This document shows positions 17,714 to 27,274 of a stretch of 64,000 nucleotides of DNA, one piece after another; positions within the stretch are counted from its first letter, which is position 1, and every line of letters starts with the position of its first letter. This DNA is from Pandoraea fibrosis (GTDB lineage: Bacteria; Pseudomonadota; Gammaproteobacteria; Burkholderiales; Burkholderiaceae). The translations under genes and the position numbers were made by a program. The DNA lies in NCBI RefSeq assembly GCF_000807775.2, contig NZ_CP047385.1, positions 496,001 through 560,000 on the forward strand. Reading direction: 5' to 3'. The notes under the pieces were generated by a model that made no database searches, was not told where the DNA came from, and worked only from the letters and a program-made list of their open reading frames with translations.

Positions 17714-18721
17714 ATGACCACCGTGACTCAGAACGACACCGCGAGCAAGGAAGTTCGCACGATCGACGGCGATTACGACGCCACCGCCAAGCAAAAGTCG
17801 CAAGCCAAGACGGCGCGCATTCCGATCAAGATCGTACCGATCGAGCGTCTGAAGAAGCCGGACTGGATTCGCGTGAAGGCGGCGACCCACACGTCCCGCT
17901 TCTACGAGATCAAGCAGATCCTGCGCGAGCACAATCTGCACACGGTGTGTGAAGAGGCCAGTTGCCCGAACATTGGCGAGTGCTTCGGCAAGGGCACGGC
18001 CACGTTCATGATCATGGGCGACAAGTGCACGCGCCGTTGCCCGTTTTGCGACGTTGGCCACGGCCGTCCCGACCCGCTCGACGTCGACGAGCCGCTCGAC
18101 CTCGCGAAGACCATTGCCGCGATGCGCCTCAAGTACGTGGTGATCACGAGCGTGGATCGCGACGACCTGCGCGATGGCGGTGCCCAGCACTTCGTCGACT
18201 GCATCCGGCACGTGCGCGAGCTTTCGCCGCAAACCCGCATCGAAATCCTGACGCCGGACTTCCGTGCGCGTCTGGATCGCGCGTTGGGCATTCTCAACGC
18301 CGCGCCGCCCGATGTGATGAACCACAACCTCGAAACGGTGCCGCGCCTGTACAAGGAAGCGCGTCCGGGCTCGGACTACCAGCACTCGCTCACGCTGCTC
18401 AAGGAATTCAAGGCGAAGCATCCGGACGTGGCGACGAAATCGGGGCTGATGGTCGGCCTGGGGGAAACCGACGAGGAAATTCTCGAAGTGATGCGCGATC
18501 TGCGTGCACACAACGTCGATATGCTCACGATTGGTCAATACCTTCAGCCGTCGGAGCATCACCTGCCGGTGCGCCGCTACGTCACGCCGGAGACGTTCAA
18601 GATGTTCGAAGAAGAAGCCAACAAGATGGGCTTCACGCACGCCGCCGTGGGCGCCATGGTGCGCTCGAGCTATCACGCCGACGTGCAGGCGCATGAAGCG
18701 GGCGTGGCCGACGCGATCTGA
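17714..18721 (+). CDS. lipA: Lipoyl synthase
   Basis: A radical-SAM enzyme that inserts two sulfurs into the octanoyl chain. The auxiliary cluster cysteines are in [12 protein letters not shown], the radical-SAM cluster is CTRRCPFC, and the C-terminal serine ligand is in MVRSSYHA. The ATG at 17714 is preferred over a TTG at 17690. It shares the lipB transcript and is followed by a terminator. Confidence 0.97.
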   Translation: MTTVTQNDTASKEVRTIDGDYDATAKQKSQAKTARIPIKIVPIERLKKPDWIRVKAATHTSRFYEIKQILREHNLHTVCEEASCPNIGECFGKGTATFMIMGDKCTRRCPFCDVGHGRPDPLDVDEPLDLAKTIAAMRLKYVVITSVDRDDLRDGGAQHFVDCIRHVRELSPQTRIEILTPDFRARLDRALGILNAAPPDVMNHNLETVPRLYKEARPGSDYQHSLTLLKEFKAKHPDVATKSGLMVGLGETDEEILEVMRDLRAHNVDMLTIGQYLQPSEHHLPVRRYVTPETFKMFEEEANKMGFTHAAVGAMVRSSYHADVQAHEAGVADAI

Positions 18722-18750
18722 TTTCCGCTTCATAGCACTGGCAGACACAG

Positions 18751-18784
18751 AACGCGGGCCGTCGAAAGACGGTCCGCGTTTTTG
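18751..18784 (+). terminator. Terminator after lipA
   Basis: AACGCGGGCCGTC-GAAA-GACGGTCCGCGTT with one G-T pair and a GAAA tetraloop, then TTTG. It ends the lipB-lipA transcript. Confidence 0.9.
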
Positions 18785-19053
18785 TTTGGGCGAACGAGTC
18801 GGCCGACTTCGCCGACGTTGCCGGTGCGTCTTGACTGAGTGACACGCGCTGCGTGGATTACGTCGCGTCACAGACGGCGCCCGGTTCAATACGTAATACG
18901 GCCAGCGCGGACGGGTGTGCGGCGGTATCTCGTCGAAAACACGTCGTTATCTGAGAGTAACGTCGCTGAACTGACCGTCCCGCTCCCCGGGGGCGTCCCG
19001 TCGCCGCCCGAAATATGTTGTAACAACCCTTACCTTGTCGCCGTCCCCCCGTT

Positions 19054-19093
19054 GTTTCAGAATATTGAAACCTTGTTTTGCTTGACAAAACAA
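19054..19093 (+). promoter_or_regulatory. Two adjacent palindromes before the amidohydrolase-iclR operon
   Basis: GTTTCAGAATATTGAAAC (19054-19071) has perfect six-base arms, and TTGTTTTG-CTTGA-CAAAACAA (19073-19093) has perfect eight-base arms. The second contains TTGACA (19082-19087), a consensus -35, so a bound protein would block the promoter. An IclR regulator is the second gene of the operon and is the natural candidate. The rest of the 428-base gap between lipA and this operon shows only the lipA terminator. Confidence 0.55.
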
Positions 19094-19149
19094 TGCGTCC
19101 GTCATGGGTATTGGCGGAGGGAGGTTCCGGATGCGCGTGAGGAGAGGGC

Positions 19150-20034
19150 ATGTCCCGTCAGGTCACTGAGGGCCGTTATTTTGTGGAAGCGCCACAAGGG
19201 GGCCTGGGGAGACGTTTGCCTCTCGTGATCGACGTGCCGCACAGCGGTCATGTCTTCCCGCCGGACTTCGACACCATTGCCCCGACGGCGGCGATTCTCG
19301 CGTGCGGCGATGCCTATGTCGACGAGTTATGGTCGGTCGCCACACGACATGGCGCCACGCTCGTCGCTGCGCTTTTCCCGCGCGCCTACATCGACCCGAA
19401 CCGTGCCGAGCACGACATCGACCCCGAGTTGCTTGCCAGCCTGTGGCCGCACGACGCACGCCCTCAGGTGTGTAGCGAGCGGGGTGTCGGACTGCTCCAC
19501 CGGTTTGCCGCGCCGAACGTGCCGCTCTACGACCGGCGTTTGTCCGTGGCCGAGGTCGAGCGACGCATTCACGACTATTACCGGCCGTACCGGCACGCCT
19601 TGCGCGACGCACTCGACGCCGCCTGGCACCGGCACGGTGTGGTCTGGCATCTGGACTGTCATTCGATGCGCTCGCGCGGCGGCGCGCTCGATCCCGACGC
19701 GGGACGCCTGCGCGCAGACGTTCGTGTCAGCGACGGCGGCGGTACGACGGCCGACCCGGCGTTCTCGCGCTGGATCATGGCCGAGTTCACGCGGCTGGGT
19801 TTTCGCGTGGCGTACAACACGCCGGGTCATCTCGAGGGCCGCGAAGATCTGGTGCGTCACTTCGGACGCCCGGCCGCGCGTCGTCACAGCGTGCAGATCG
19901 AACTGAACCAGGCGCTTTACCTGAATGAATCACGCGGCGAGAAGCATGACGGCTTCGCGACGCTGCAAGCGCAACTTGGCCAATTTGCGGCGGCGCTCGC
20001 CGCTTATGCCGAACAACATAGCGAGGAAGTTTGA
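19150..20034 (+). CDS. N-formylglutamate amidohydrolase-family enzyme
   Basis: A 294-residue zinc hydrolase of the N-formylglutamate amidohydrolase family. Probable metal and substrate motifs are VIDVPHSG near the N terminus, DPNRAEHDID, WHLDCHSM and VQIELNQALYLNE. The usual reaction removes formate from N-formyl-L-glutamate at the end of histidine breakdown, but no other hut gene is nearby. The stop overlaps the iclR start (TGATG), and an ABC importer follows, so the real substrate may be another formylated or amide compound taken up by that importer. Confidence 0.85.
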   Translation: MSRQVTEGRYFVEAPQGGLGRRLPLVIDVPHSGHVFPPDFDTIAPTAAILACGDAYVDELWSVATRHGATLVAALFPRAYIDPNRAEHDIDPELLASLWPHDARPQVCSERGVGLLHRFAAPNVPLYDRRLSVAEVERRIHDYYRPYRHALRDALDAAWHRHGVVWHLDCHSMRSRGGALDPDAGRLRADVRVSDGGGTTADPAFSRWIMAEFTRLGFRVAYNTPGHLEGREDLVRHFGRPAARRHSVQIELNQALYLNESRGEKHDGFATLQAQLGQFAAALAAYAEQHSEEV

Positions 20035-20813
20035 TGGACTACACAGTCGCTTCGGTCGACACAGCGCTTTCGCTGCTGTCGCTGGTCGGGGAGTGCCCCG
20101 GTCTGGGTGTGACGGAACTGGCGCAGCGCGCCGGCCTGAACAAGTCGCGAGCGTTTCGTCTGCTGGCGACGCTCGAGCAGCATCGCTGGGTGGTCCGCGA
20201 GGGCAGCCCGGTCACCTACGTGCTCGGCGCACAGGCGCTGGTGCTCGGTGTCGCAGGCCACGAGCAGGTCAATCTCGTGAAGGTGGCGCATCGTCATCTT
20301 CAGGCGCTCAACCGTGCACTCAACGAGAATATCCAGCTTCGCGTGCGCGACGGTCTCGAGTCGTTGTGCGTGGCGCGAGTGGAATCGACACACGAGTTGC
20401 GTGTGCATGGCGTGGTCGGCAACCGTCGCCCGCTGTATGTCGGTGCGTCGGGGCGCGTGCTGCTGGCGTTTGCGTCCGACGACGTTCGCGCGCAGGTGTT
20501 GGGCCGCCCGCGCAAGCGTTTCACGGCAGGCACGCTCATCGAGCGCGACGAACTGGCGGCCGAGCTGCTTAACGTGCGTCGTCAGGACTGCGCGGTGAGC
20601 TTCGGCGAACTCGCGCCGGAAGCGGTGTCGGTCGCAGTGCCGGTGCGCGACGCGTCTGGCGAAGTGATCGCGTCGCTGTCGGCCTCCGGTCCGTCGTCCC
20701 GCATGACGCGCGCGCTGCTGCCGGACATCTCGTCGCGCCTGTCCGCCTGCGCTGCCGAAATCTCCACCGCACTGGGCTATCAGATCCCCGTGCCGGAAGC
20801 CCTGTCGGCCTGA
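20034..20813 (+). CDS. IclR-family transcriptional regulator
   Basis: A 259-residue IclR-type regulator. The winged helix occupies about residues 1-60 (VASVDTALSLLSLVGECPGLGVTELAQRAGLNKSRAFRLLATLE) and the C-terminal effector-binding domain has RRPLYVGASGRVLLAFAS and SFGELAPEAVSVAVPVRDASGEVIASLSASGP. It is translationally coupled to the amidohydrolase gene. Palindromes upstream of that gene and of the ABC importer are plausible operators, so it probably controls both units. Confidence 0.92.
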   Translation: MDYTVASVDTALSLLSLVGECPGLGVTELAQRAGLNKSRAFRLLATLEQHRWVVREGSPVTYVLGAQALVLGVAGHEQVNLVKVAHRHLQALNRALNENIQLRVRDGLESLCVARVESTHELRVHGVVGNRRPLYVGASGRVLLAFASDDVRAQVLGRPRKRFTAGTLIERDELAAELLNVRRQDCAVSFGELAPEAVSVAVPVRDASGEVIASLSASGPSSRMTRALLPDISSRLSACAAEISTALGYQIPVPEALSA

Positions 20814-20959
20814 CGCGGCGCCGTCTCTTCCGATGCGTTCGCCACAACGTCGGCGAACGCATGCAAGGAAGGTATCGAAGCCTTCAACGGCCCGTTGGAT
20901 GCGGCCTGCCTCGGGATTTGCCCCGATACCTCGCGTGAAATGTCCCCCTTTCACCTGAT

Positions 20960-20977
20960 TTTCTGGAAATCCAGAAA
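20960..20977. promoter_or_regulatory. Perfect 18-base palindrome, candidate IclR operator
   Basis: TTTCTGGAAATCCAGAAA is fully symmetric and contains the TGGAAA/TTTCCA-like core known for IclR-family sites. It lies in the iclR-importer gap, about 190 bases before the importer gene. Confidence 0.55.
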
Positions 20978-20989
20978 GCTTCTTCGCCT

Positions 20990-21029
20990 GTTTTCCGGTT
21001 TTCCATATAACCGACCATCGGGTTTTCCA
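20990..21029. repeat. Three GTTTTCC direct repeats
   Basis: GTTTTCC occurs at 20990, 20998 and 21022; the last two are part of identical GGTTTTCCA blocks 24 bases apart. They lie between the palindrome at 20960 and a third dyad, TTATGC-N5-GCATAA at 21056-21072, in the promoter region of the importer operon. Confidence 0.5.
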
Positions 21030-21055
21030 CGATTTCACTCAATAAAATCAATGGG

Positions 21056-21072
21056 TTATGCATCTGGCATAA
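21056..21072. promoter_or_regulatory. Inverted repeat TTATGC-N5-GCATAA
   Basis: Perfect six-base arms about 95 bases before the importer start. It could be an operator; the cognate protein is not known. Confidence 0.4.
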
Positions 21073-21167
21073 GTATTGCTTTCTAACGCGCGTGCTGCCG
21101 CGATGTCTGGAATCCCGACGGGAATCCGGAATGCCGGGCAAGCCGTTCAAATAAGAGAGGAGACCTT

Positions 21168-22136
21168 ATGTTCAAGCAATGTCTTGCCGCCGCAGCGCTG
21201 TGCGCGGCTTCGCTACACGCTTTCGCCGACGATCTGGTGCGTCTGGGCAACCTGAAGTTCGCCCACTACGGCGCGGTGTCGTACATGAAGGTGATCGGGC
21301 CGAAGTACGGTCTGAAGATCGAAGAGCGTATGTTCGCCAAGGGGGTGGACATCATGCCGGCGATCGTGGCGGGGCAGATCGACGTGTCGGCAAGCGCGCT
21401 TGACGCCGCCATCGCCGGTCGTGCGCAGGGGGCGCCGATCTATGCCGTGGCCGGTTTCGCGAAGGGCGGTGTGCGTCTGGTCGCGAAGAAGGGGCTGCCG
21501 GTCACCAAGGTGGCCGATCTCAAGGGCAAGAAGGTGGGGGTCGCCCGTGGCGGCGCTCAGGAACTGATTCTGTACGCCGAACTGGCCAAGGCCGGTCTGA
21601 CGTGGTCGGATCAGCCGGGCAAGGACGTGCAGATCATGTTCATGGCCTTCGCCGATCTGAATCAGGCGCTCGCTGCCGGCAGCATCGACGCGATGTGTCA
21701 GTCGGAGCCGCAGGCATCGCAAGCCATCAACAAGGGCTTTGGCGTGGAAGTGCTCAAGCCATACGACACGCCTATCGGCGAGCCGGTGCGCGCGCTCGTG
21801 ATCACCGAGAAGCTCTACAAAGAGAAGCCGGACGTGGCGCAACGCCTGATGTATGCGTTCGTCGAAGCGACCGATTACTTCATCAAGAACCCGCAAGCGG
21901 CCGAGAAGTACGTGCGCGAGGACATGTTCAAGAACCAGATCACGACCCAGGACTTCACGGATGCCATCGGCAACTCGCCGTATAGCTACGACCTGAGCGT
22001 CTCGCATGTGCAACTCACGACCGACCTCATGAAGAAGTACGGCGTGGGCAAGCTGCAGGATCCGGTGCCGAAGGCGGAAGACTGGGTCAAGCTCGACCTG
22101 CTCGCCAAGGCAAAAACCAAGCTGAACATCAAGTAA
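21168..22136 (+). CDS. NMT1/SsuA-type ABC transporter substrate-binding protein
   Basis: A 322-residue periplasmic binding protein. A signal peptide covers about residues 1-20 (cleavage after LHAFA). The mature part has DIMPAIVAGQIDVSASALDAAIAG and DLKGKKVGVARGGAQELILYAELAKAGL, the pattern of the SsuA/ThiY/NMT1 group that binds sulfonates, nitrate, thiamine precursors and related small molecules. The substrate cannot be read from the sequence. AGAGAGGAGA precedes the ATG. It is the first gene of a three-gene importer operon. Confidence 0.9.
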   Translation: MFKQCLAAAALCAASLHAFADDLVRLGNLKFAHYGAVSYMKVIGPKYGLKIEERMFAKGVDIMPAIVAGQIDVSASALDAAIAGRAQGAPIYAVAGFAKGGVRLVAKKGLPVTKVADLKGKKVGVARGGAQELILYAELAKAGLTWSDQPGKDVQIMFMAFADLNQALAAGSIDAMCQSEPQASQAINKGFGVEVLKPYDTPIGEPVRALVITEKLYKEKPDVAQRLMYAFVEATDYFIKNPQAAEKYVREDMFKNQITTQDFTDAIGNSPYSYDLSVSHVQLTTDLMKKYGVGKLQDPVPKAEDWVKLDLLAKAKTKLNIK

Positions 22137-22150
22137 GGCGAGGCGAACGG

Positions 22151-22987
22151 ATGGCCGCTGTGCTTGCTTCTTCGGGCGCCTCGCGCACCACGCGTTTGTT
22201 GCGTGGTGTGTTGATTCCGCTCGCGGTCGTGGTGATCTGGCAGATCGTCACGGGCCTCGAGTGGATCAACCCGATCATTCTCCCGTCGCCGGTCGCTGTC
22301 GTGACCAAGTGGTGGCAATACCTCAAACCGACTGTCACGCTGGCCGAAGGCGTCGGCGCATGGCTGCATTCGAGCGAACTGCTCACCGATGCCGCCAACA
22401 GTCTTTATCGCGTCATCATGGGCTTTCTCGTGGGCACCGTGATCGCGCTGCCGCTCGGCCTGCTCATGGGCACGAGCACTCGCGTCTATGGCTTGTTCAA
22501 TCCGCTGGTGCAGGTCGTGCGTCCGATTCCCCCGATCGCGTACATCCCGCTGGCGATTCTCTGGTTCGGTCTGGGCAACCCGCCGGCGTTCTTCCTGATC
22601 GCACTTGGCGCGTTCTTCCCCGTGCTGATGAACACGATCGCGGGGGTGCGTCACGTCGATGGTATTTATCTGCGTGCGGCGCGCAACCTCGGCGCGAGTC
22701 AGTTCACGATCTTCCGCCGCGTGATCATGCCGGCGGCCACGCCGTACATCCTGTCGGGCATTCGCATCGGTATCGGTACGGCGTTCATCGTCGTGATCGT
22801 GGCCGAGATGATTGCCGTGAACAACGGTCTGGGTTACCGCATTCTGGAAGCGCGCGAGTACATGTGGTCGGACAAGATCATCGCCGGCATGCTGACCATC
22901 GGTCTGCTCGGCCTGGTGATCGATCTGGGCATGGATCGTCTCAACAACCACCTGCTCAAGTGGCACCGTGGTCTCGAAACCAAGTGA
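22151..22987 (+). CDS. SsuC/TauC-type ABC transporter permease
   Basis: A 278-residue permease with about six membrane segments and the binding-protein-dependent permease domain. The EAA loop reads ARNLGASQFTIFRRVIMPAATPYILSGIRIGIGTAFIVVIVAEM. VRPIPPIAYIPLAILWFGLG is typical of the SsuC/TauC group. It lies 14 bases after the binding-protein gene and 10 bases before the ATPase gene. Confidence 0.92.
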   Translation: MAAVLASSGASRTTRLLRGVLIPLAVVVIWQIVTGLEWINPIILPSPVAVVTKWWQYLKPTVTLAEGVGAWLHSSELLTDAANSLYRVIMGFLVGTVIALPLGLLMGTSTRVYGLFNPLVQVVRPIPPIAYIPLAILWFGLGNPPAFFLIALGAFFPVLMNTIAGVRHVDGIYLRAARNLGASQFTIFRRVIMPAATPYILSGIRIGIGTAFIVVIVAEMIAVNNGLGYRILEAREYMWSDKIIAGMLTIGLLGLVIDLGMDRLNNHLLKWHRGLETK

Positions 22988-22997
22988 GGCGAGCGAC

Positions 22998-23792
22998 ATG
23001 CTGATTGAAATCGATAGCGTCAACAAACAGTTCCCCGTGCCCGGTGGCACGGTCGATGCGCTCAAGAACATCGACCTGAACATCGGCGCCGGCGAGTTCG
23101 TCTGCCTGCTGGGCCCGTCGGGTTGCGGCAAGTCGACGCTGCTCAACGCACTCGCCGGTTTCGTACAACCGACCTCGGGTGCCATTCGCATCGATGGCCG
23201 TGCAGACGCGGCTGCCGAGCCGGGCCCGGACCGCGGCATGGTGTTTCAGGAGTACGCGCTGTTCCCGTGGATGACGGTGGCGCAGAACATCGCCTTCGGA
23301 CTGGAAATCAAGGGCATGAAGCGCGCCGAGATCAACGAGCGGGTCGACCTGCTGCTCGGCAAGCTGAACCTGCGCGAGTTTCGCGACCGGTTCCCGCGCG
23401 ATCTGTCGGGCGGCATGCGTCAGCGCGTGGCAATTGCGCGTGTGCTCGCGCTCGACAGCCCGATCATGCTCATGGACGAGCCGTTCGGTGCGCTCGACGC
23501 CCTCACGCGCCGCACCTTGCAGGACGAGCTGCTGCGGATTTGGGAGGAATTCAAGAAGACGATCATTTTCGTCACACACAGCATCGAGGAGTCGATCTAT
23601 CTGGCCGACCGGGTCGTCGTCATGACGTACCGGCCGGGCACGGTCAAGCGAGACGTGGTCATTGAACTACCCCGTCCGCGCGACACGGCAGGCAGCGAAT
23701 TCAATGAATTGAAGAAGGAGCTGGCCCAGATGGTGATGGAGGAGCAAATGCGCTTCGCGCAAAGCGAGATTCGCGGGGTCACCGCGGATTGA
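22998..23792 (+). CDS. SsuB/TauB-type ABC transporter ATPase
   Basis: ATPase of the importer, 264 residues. Walker A is GPSGCGKST, the signature is LSGGMRQRVAIARVLA, and Walker B is IMLMDEPFGALDALTR, the last phrase being typical of the nitrate/sulfonate/taurine group. The ATG at 22998 follows GAGGCGA. The dctA start is only 44 bases after its stop, so dctA may be read from the same transcript. Confidence 0.93.
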   Translation: MLIEIDSVNKQFPVPGGTVDALKNIDLNIGAGEFVCLLGPSGCGKSTLLNALAGFVQPTSGAIRIDGRADAAAEPGPDRGMVFQEYALFPWMTVAQNIAFGLEIKGMKRAEINERVDLLLGKLNLREFRDRFPRDLSGGMRQRVAIARVLALDSPIMLMDEPFGALDALTRRTLQDELLRIWEEFKKTIIFVTHSIEESIYLADRVVVMTYRPGTVKRDVVIELPRPRDTAGSEFNELKKELAQMVMEEQMRFAQSEIRGVTAD

Positions 23793-23836
23793 TAACAAGG
23801 GCGGTGGCTTGCCCCGCCGCCTGAAGAGGAAACAAC

Positions 23837-25123
23837 ATGCAAACCCAGACCAAAAAACCCTTTTACCGCATCCTGTACGTGCAGGTGCTGATCGCCATCG
23901 TCATCGGCGTGCTGCTCGGGCATTTCAAGCCCGACCTCGCCGTTCAGATGAAGCCGCTCGGCGATGCGTTCATCAAGCTGATCAAGATGATCATCGGCCC
24001 GGTGATCTTCTGTACGGTGGTGACCGGTATCGCCGGCATGGAAGATATGAAGAAGGTCGGCCGCGTTGGCGGCAAGGCCCTCATCTACTTCGAAGTCGTC
24101 TCGACGCTGGCGCTGATCATCGGCCTGTTCGCGACGCACATCCTGAAGCCGGGTGCCGGGTTCAACGTCGATATCGCCACGCTCGATCCGAAGGCGATCG
24201 CGGGCTATGCCGAAAAGGCTGCCCATGGCGACACGTTCGTCGACTTCCTGTTGCACCTGATCCCGAACACGATTACCGATGCGTTCGCCAAGGGCGAGAT
24301 CCTGCAGATCCTCGTGATCGCGATTCTGTTCGGTGCCGCATTGGGCATGATCGGTGAGCGTGGCCGCGTGGTGACGGGCTGGATCGACAGCGTCTCGGGC
24401 GTGCTCTTCCGCGTGGTGCACATCATCACCAAGGTCGCCCCGCTGGGTGCCTTCGGTGCCATGGCGTTCACGATCGGCAAGTACGGTATCGCCTCGCTGG
24501 TGCCGCTTGCCAAGCTCATGGGCACGTTCTACCTGACGTCGTTCCTGTTCGTGATCGTCGTGCTGGGTCTGATTGCCAAGTTCACGGGTTTCTCGATCTT
24601 CCGCTTCCTCGCCTACATCAAGGAAGAGCTGCTGATCGTGTTGGGTACCAGCTCGTCGGAAGCCGCGCTGCCGCACCTGATGGAAAAGATGGAGAAGGCC
24701 GGTTGCTCGAAGTCGGTGGTGGGTCTGGTGATCCCGACCGGTTACTCGTTCAACCTGGACGGCACGAACATCTACATGACGATGGCCGTGTTGTTCATTG
24801 CGCAAGCGACGAACATCGACCTGACCTGGGGCCAACAGCTCACGCTGCTCGCCGTGGCAATGCTCACCTCGAAGGGCGCCTCGGGCGTGACCGGCGCAGG
24901 CTTCATCACGCTGGCCGCAACGCTCGCCGTGATTCCGACGATCCCGGTGGCCGGGATGGTGCTGATCCTCGGTATCGACCGCTTCATGAGCGAATGCCGT
25001 GCGCTGACGAACATCTGCGGCAACGGCGTCGCCACGATCGTTGTGTCGGCCTGGGAGAAAGAGCTGGACCGCAAGAAGCTGGCGCAAGCCCTGTCCGGCA
25101 AGCAAGCGCCGGAGCTGGCCTGA
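23837..25123 (+). CDS. dctA: C4-dicarboxylate transporter
   Basis: DctA imports succinate, fumarate, malate and aspartate with protons. At 428 residues it has the usual length. The diagnostic SSSE loop is [47 protein letters not shown], followed by the substrate-binding helix with [34 protein letters not shown] precedes the ATG. The DctB-DctD two-component genes directly downstream are its normal regulators. No sigma-54 promoter could be identified in the 44-base upstream gap. Confidence 0.96.
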   Translation: MQTQTKKPFYRILYVQVLIAIVIGVLLGHFKPDLAVQMKPLGDAFIKLIKMIIGPVIFCTVVTGIAGMEDMKKVGRVGGKALIYFEVVSTLALIIGLFATHILKPGAGFNVDIATLDPKAIAGYAEKAAHGDTFVDFLLHLIPNTITDAFAKGEILQILVIAILFGAALGMIGERGRVVTGWIDSVSGVLFRVVHIITKVAPLGAFGAMAFTIGKYGIASLVPLAKLMGTFYLTSFLFVIVVLGLIAKFTGFSIFRFLAYIKEELLIVLGTSSSEAALPHLMEKMEKAGCSKSVVGLVIPTGYSFNLDGTNIYMTMAVLFIAQATNIDLTWGQQLTLLAVAMLTSKGASGVTGAGFITLAATLAVIPTIPVAGMVLILGIDRFMSECRALTNICGNGVATIVVSAWEKELDRKKLAQALSGKQAPELA

Positions 25124-25203
25124 CGGCCGGTGGCGCGGATGGCCGGTGCTGCGCGTGAGTGATCTCGCGTGAGGGCATCGGTCCTGCGCCAATGCAACGT
25201 TCG

Positions 25204-25257
25204 CCACCGGGCGGTGCGGCACAGGCACAATAGCGCCTGAGCTTCGCCGCCCGGTGG
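25204..25257 (+). repeat. Long-loop inverted repeat after dctA
   Basis: CCACCGGGCGG (25204-25214) and CCGCCCGGTGG (25247-25257) are perfect complements separated by 32 bases, followed by TCCTTTGGTT. It may act as a terminator between dctA and dctB; the T tract is poor. Confidence 0.5.
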
Positions 25258-25393
25258 TCCTTTGGTTCACGCACGCTGTGCCCCAATGGCCACCCTGCAC
25301 GACAATCTGATCCGCGCACCGAAAGGTGACACAGCCTTGCCTGCGGACCCCCGGCGCGACGAAGTCCCCATCGATCTCGAGAGGACTGTGCCG

Positions 25394-27274
25394 ATGCGCC
25401 GTTGGTCATGGATCGTCGTCATGCTGTTGGCGAGTGTCCTGTTTTGCTGGTTGACGTATGCCCTGAGCTGGCAGCGCGGCGTGGCCGATCTGCGCGTGAA
25501 TGCCGGTGCGCGTGTCGAGCGCTATGCGGGCAGCCTGCGCAGCACCGTCGACCGTTACGAATTTCTGCCGTATCTGCTCTCGCTGCATCCCTACGTGCAC
25601 GATCTGCTGCGCCATCCTGAAGATCGCGCGGTCGTGCAGCGTGCCAACGATTATCTTTTCGACGTGAATCAGCGCGCCAAGGCATCGGCCGCCTATGTGA
25701 TCGACGCCAACGGGTTGGCGCTCGCGGCCAGCAACTGGCGTGAGAAAGCCACGTTTGTGGGGCAGGAGTATCGTTTCCGCCCCTATTTCATCGACGCCAT
25801 CAAAGGGGCGCTGGGCCGTTTCTACGGCGTGGGGACGACCTCCGGCGAGCCGGGGTATTTCGTCTCGCAGCCGATCGTCGTGGACGGTCAGATTCGCGGC
25901 GTCGTCGTCGTCAAACTGAATCTCGAGTGGTTCCAGCGCGCCGGCGCCGACGCGTCGGAACCGGTCGTCGTCGCCGACGATCATGGCGTGGTGTTCCTGT
26001 CGTCCGAGCCGCGCTGGCAGTATCGGTCGCTCACGCCGTTGACGCCCGACGTGAAGGCGGCGCTCGACAGCACGCGCCAGTATTACAACCAGCACATCAC
26101 GCCACTTGGCTGGACCGAGGACGAACGGCTCGATGCCGACGGCGAAGTGGTGACCGTGCGTGACGGTCGCGGGGCGGGCAAGACGCGGCGCTTCCTTGCC
26201 GTTCAACGCAAACTCGGCGAGCCGGACTGGACGCTGATGTACTTCGCCCCCCTCGATCAGGTCATCGCGAACGCGCGCATCGCGGCGGTGGCCGCGGCGT
26301 GTCTGGCTGCGTTCACCTGCTTGCTGGGCGTGGCCTGGAACCAGCGGCGGCAACGCGTGCGCGACATGCTCAAGAGCCGTGAGTTGTTGCAGTCGGCGTA
26401 TGCGGAACTGGGCGAGCGAGTAGCCGAGCGCACGGCGGATCTGCAATCGGCGAACGAGCGTTTGCAGACGGAAGTCCAGGAGCGCTCGCGCACGGAGCAT
26501 GAGCTGCGCGAGGCGCAGAGCGAGCTTGTGCAGGCATCGAAACTCGTCGCGCTGGGCCAGATGGCTGCCGGTATCACCCACGAACTGAACCAGCCGCTCT
26601 CGGCGCTGCGTAGCTTCTCCGACAATACGCGCGTGCTGCTCGAACGCGGTGAGCATGCTGCGGCACAAGAGAATCTGGAAGCCATCGCGTCGCTCACCGA
26701 TCGCATGGGCAAGATCACGGGGCAACTGCGGCTGTTCGCAGGCCGTGCGCGTCGTGGCGATATGGAAGCACTGGTGCATCGCGCGCTCGACAATACGTTG
26801 ATGCTGCTGCGTGGGCGCCTCGCGGGCATTCAGGTGACGACAACATTCGCCACCGGTTTGGACGAGGTGCAGGTTGCCTGCGAAGGATTGCGTCTCGAGC
26901 AGGTGTTGATCAATCTGGTGGGGAACGCCATCGATGCCGTGGCAGGTGCCGCGAGTGTTGCCAGCAGCGCGGGGGGCGCAAGTTCGCATGCGCCGCCGTC
27001 GATCTGGATCGATGTAGACGCCGACGACCTGTGGGTGCGCATCTATGTGCGCGATAACGGGCCGGGCATTTCGGAGGCCAATATGCCGCGTTTGTTCGAG
27101 CCATTTTTCAGTACCAAGGAAGGCGGTCAGGGCATGGGGCTCGGACTCGCCATCTCATCGTCCATTGCGCAGGAGAACGGCGGCCAGTTGGTCGCGCGCA
27201 ACGTTCCCGGCGGTGGTGCGGAATTTCTCGTGACGCTGCGCCGTGTGCAGCGCACAGGCAAGACAATCGCATGA
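25394..27274 (+). CDS. dctB: C4-dicarboxylate sensor histidine kinase
   Basis: Membrane sensor kinase for dicarboxylates. It has an N-terminal helix (WIVVMLLASVLFCWLTYAL), a periplasmic sensor domain of about 250 residues with RFRPYFIDAIKGALGRFYGVGTTSGEPGYFVSQP, a second helix, a coiled coil (VAERTADLQSANERLQTEVQERSRTE), and a kinase domain with the phosphorylated histidine in GITHELNQPLSAL and the ATP site IYVRDNGPGISE and GMGLGLAIS. The ATG at 25394 follows GAGAGG (626 residues); an ATG at 25286 would add 36 polar residues but has no ribosome site. It overlaps dctD by four bases. Confidence 0.93.
   Translation: MRRWSWIVVMLLASVLFCWLTYALSWQRGVADLRVNAGARVERYAGSLRSTVDRYEFLPYLLSLHPYVHDLLRHPEDRAVVQRANDYLFDVNQRAKASAAYVIDANGLALAASNWREKATFVGQEYRFRPYFIDAIKGALGRFYGVGTTSGEPGYFVSQPIVVDGQIRGVVVVKLNLEWFQRAGADASEPVVVADDHGVVFLSSEPRWQYRSLTPLTPDVKAALDSTRQYYNQHITPLGWTEDERLDADGEVVTVRDGRGAGKTRRFLAVQRKLGEPDWTLMYFAPLDQVIANARIAAVAAACLAAFTCLLGVAWNQRRQRVRDMLKSRELLQSAYAELGERVAERTADLQSANERLQTEVQERSRTEHELREAQSELVQASKLVALGQMAAGITHELNQPLSALRSFSDNTRVLLERGEHAAAQENLEAIASLTDRMGKITGQLRLFAGRARRGDMEALVHRALDNTLMLLRGRLAGIQVTTTFATGLDEVQVACEGLRLEQVLINLVGNAIDAVAGAASVASSAGGASSHAPPSIWIDVDADDLWVRIYVRDNGPGISEANMPRLFEPFFSTKEGGQGMGLGLAISSSIAQENGGQLVARNVPGGGAEFLVTLRRVQRTGKTIA

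Noticed and set aside
20814..21167. Thiamine-pyrophosphate riboswitch before the ThiY-like importer
   Set aside because: The conserved CUGAGA and related THI-box sequences were not found; the region shows palindromes instead.
23793..23836. Possible sigma-54 promoter before dctA (TGGCTTGCCCC...)
   Set aside because: The GG and GC dinucleotides are not at the required ten-base spacing and the flanking consensus is absent.
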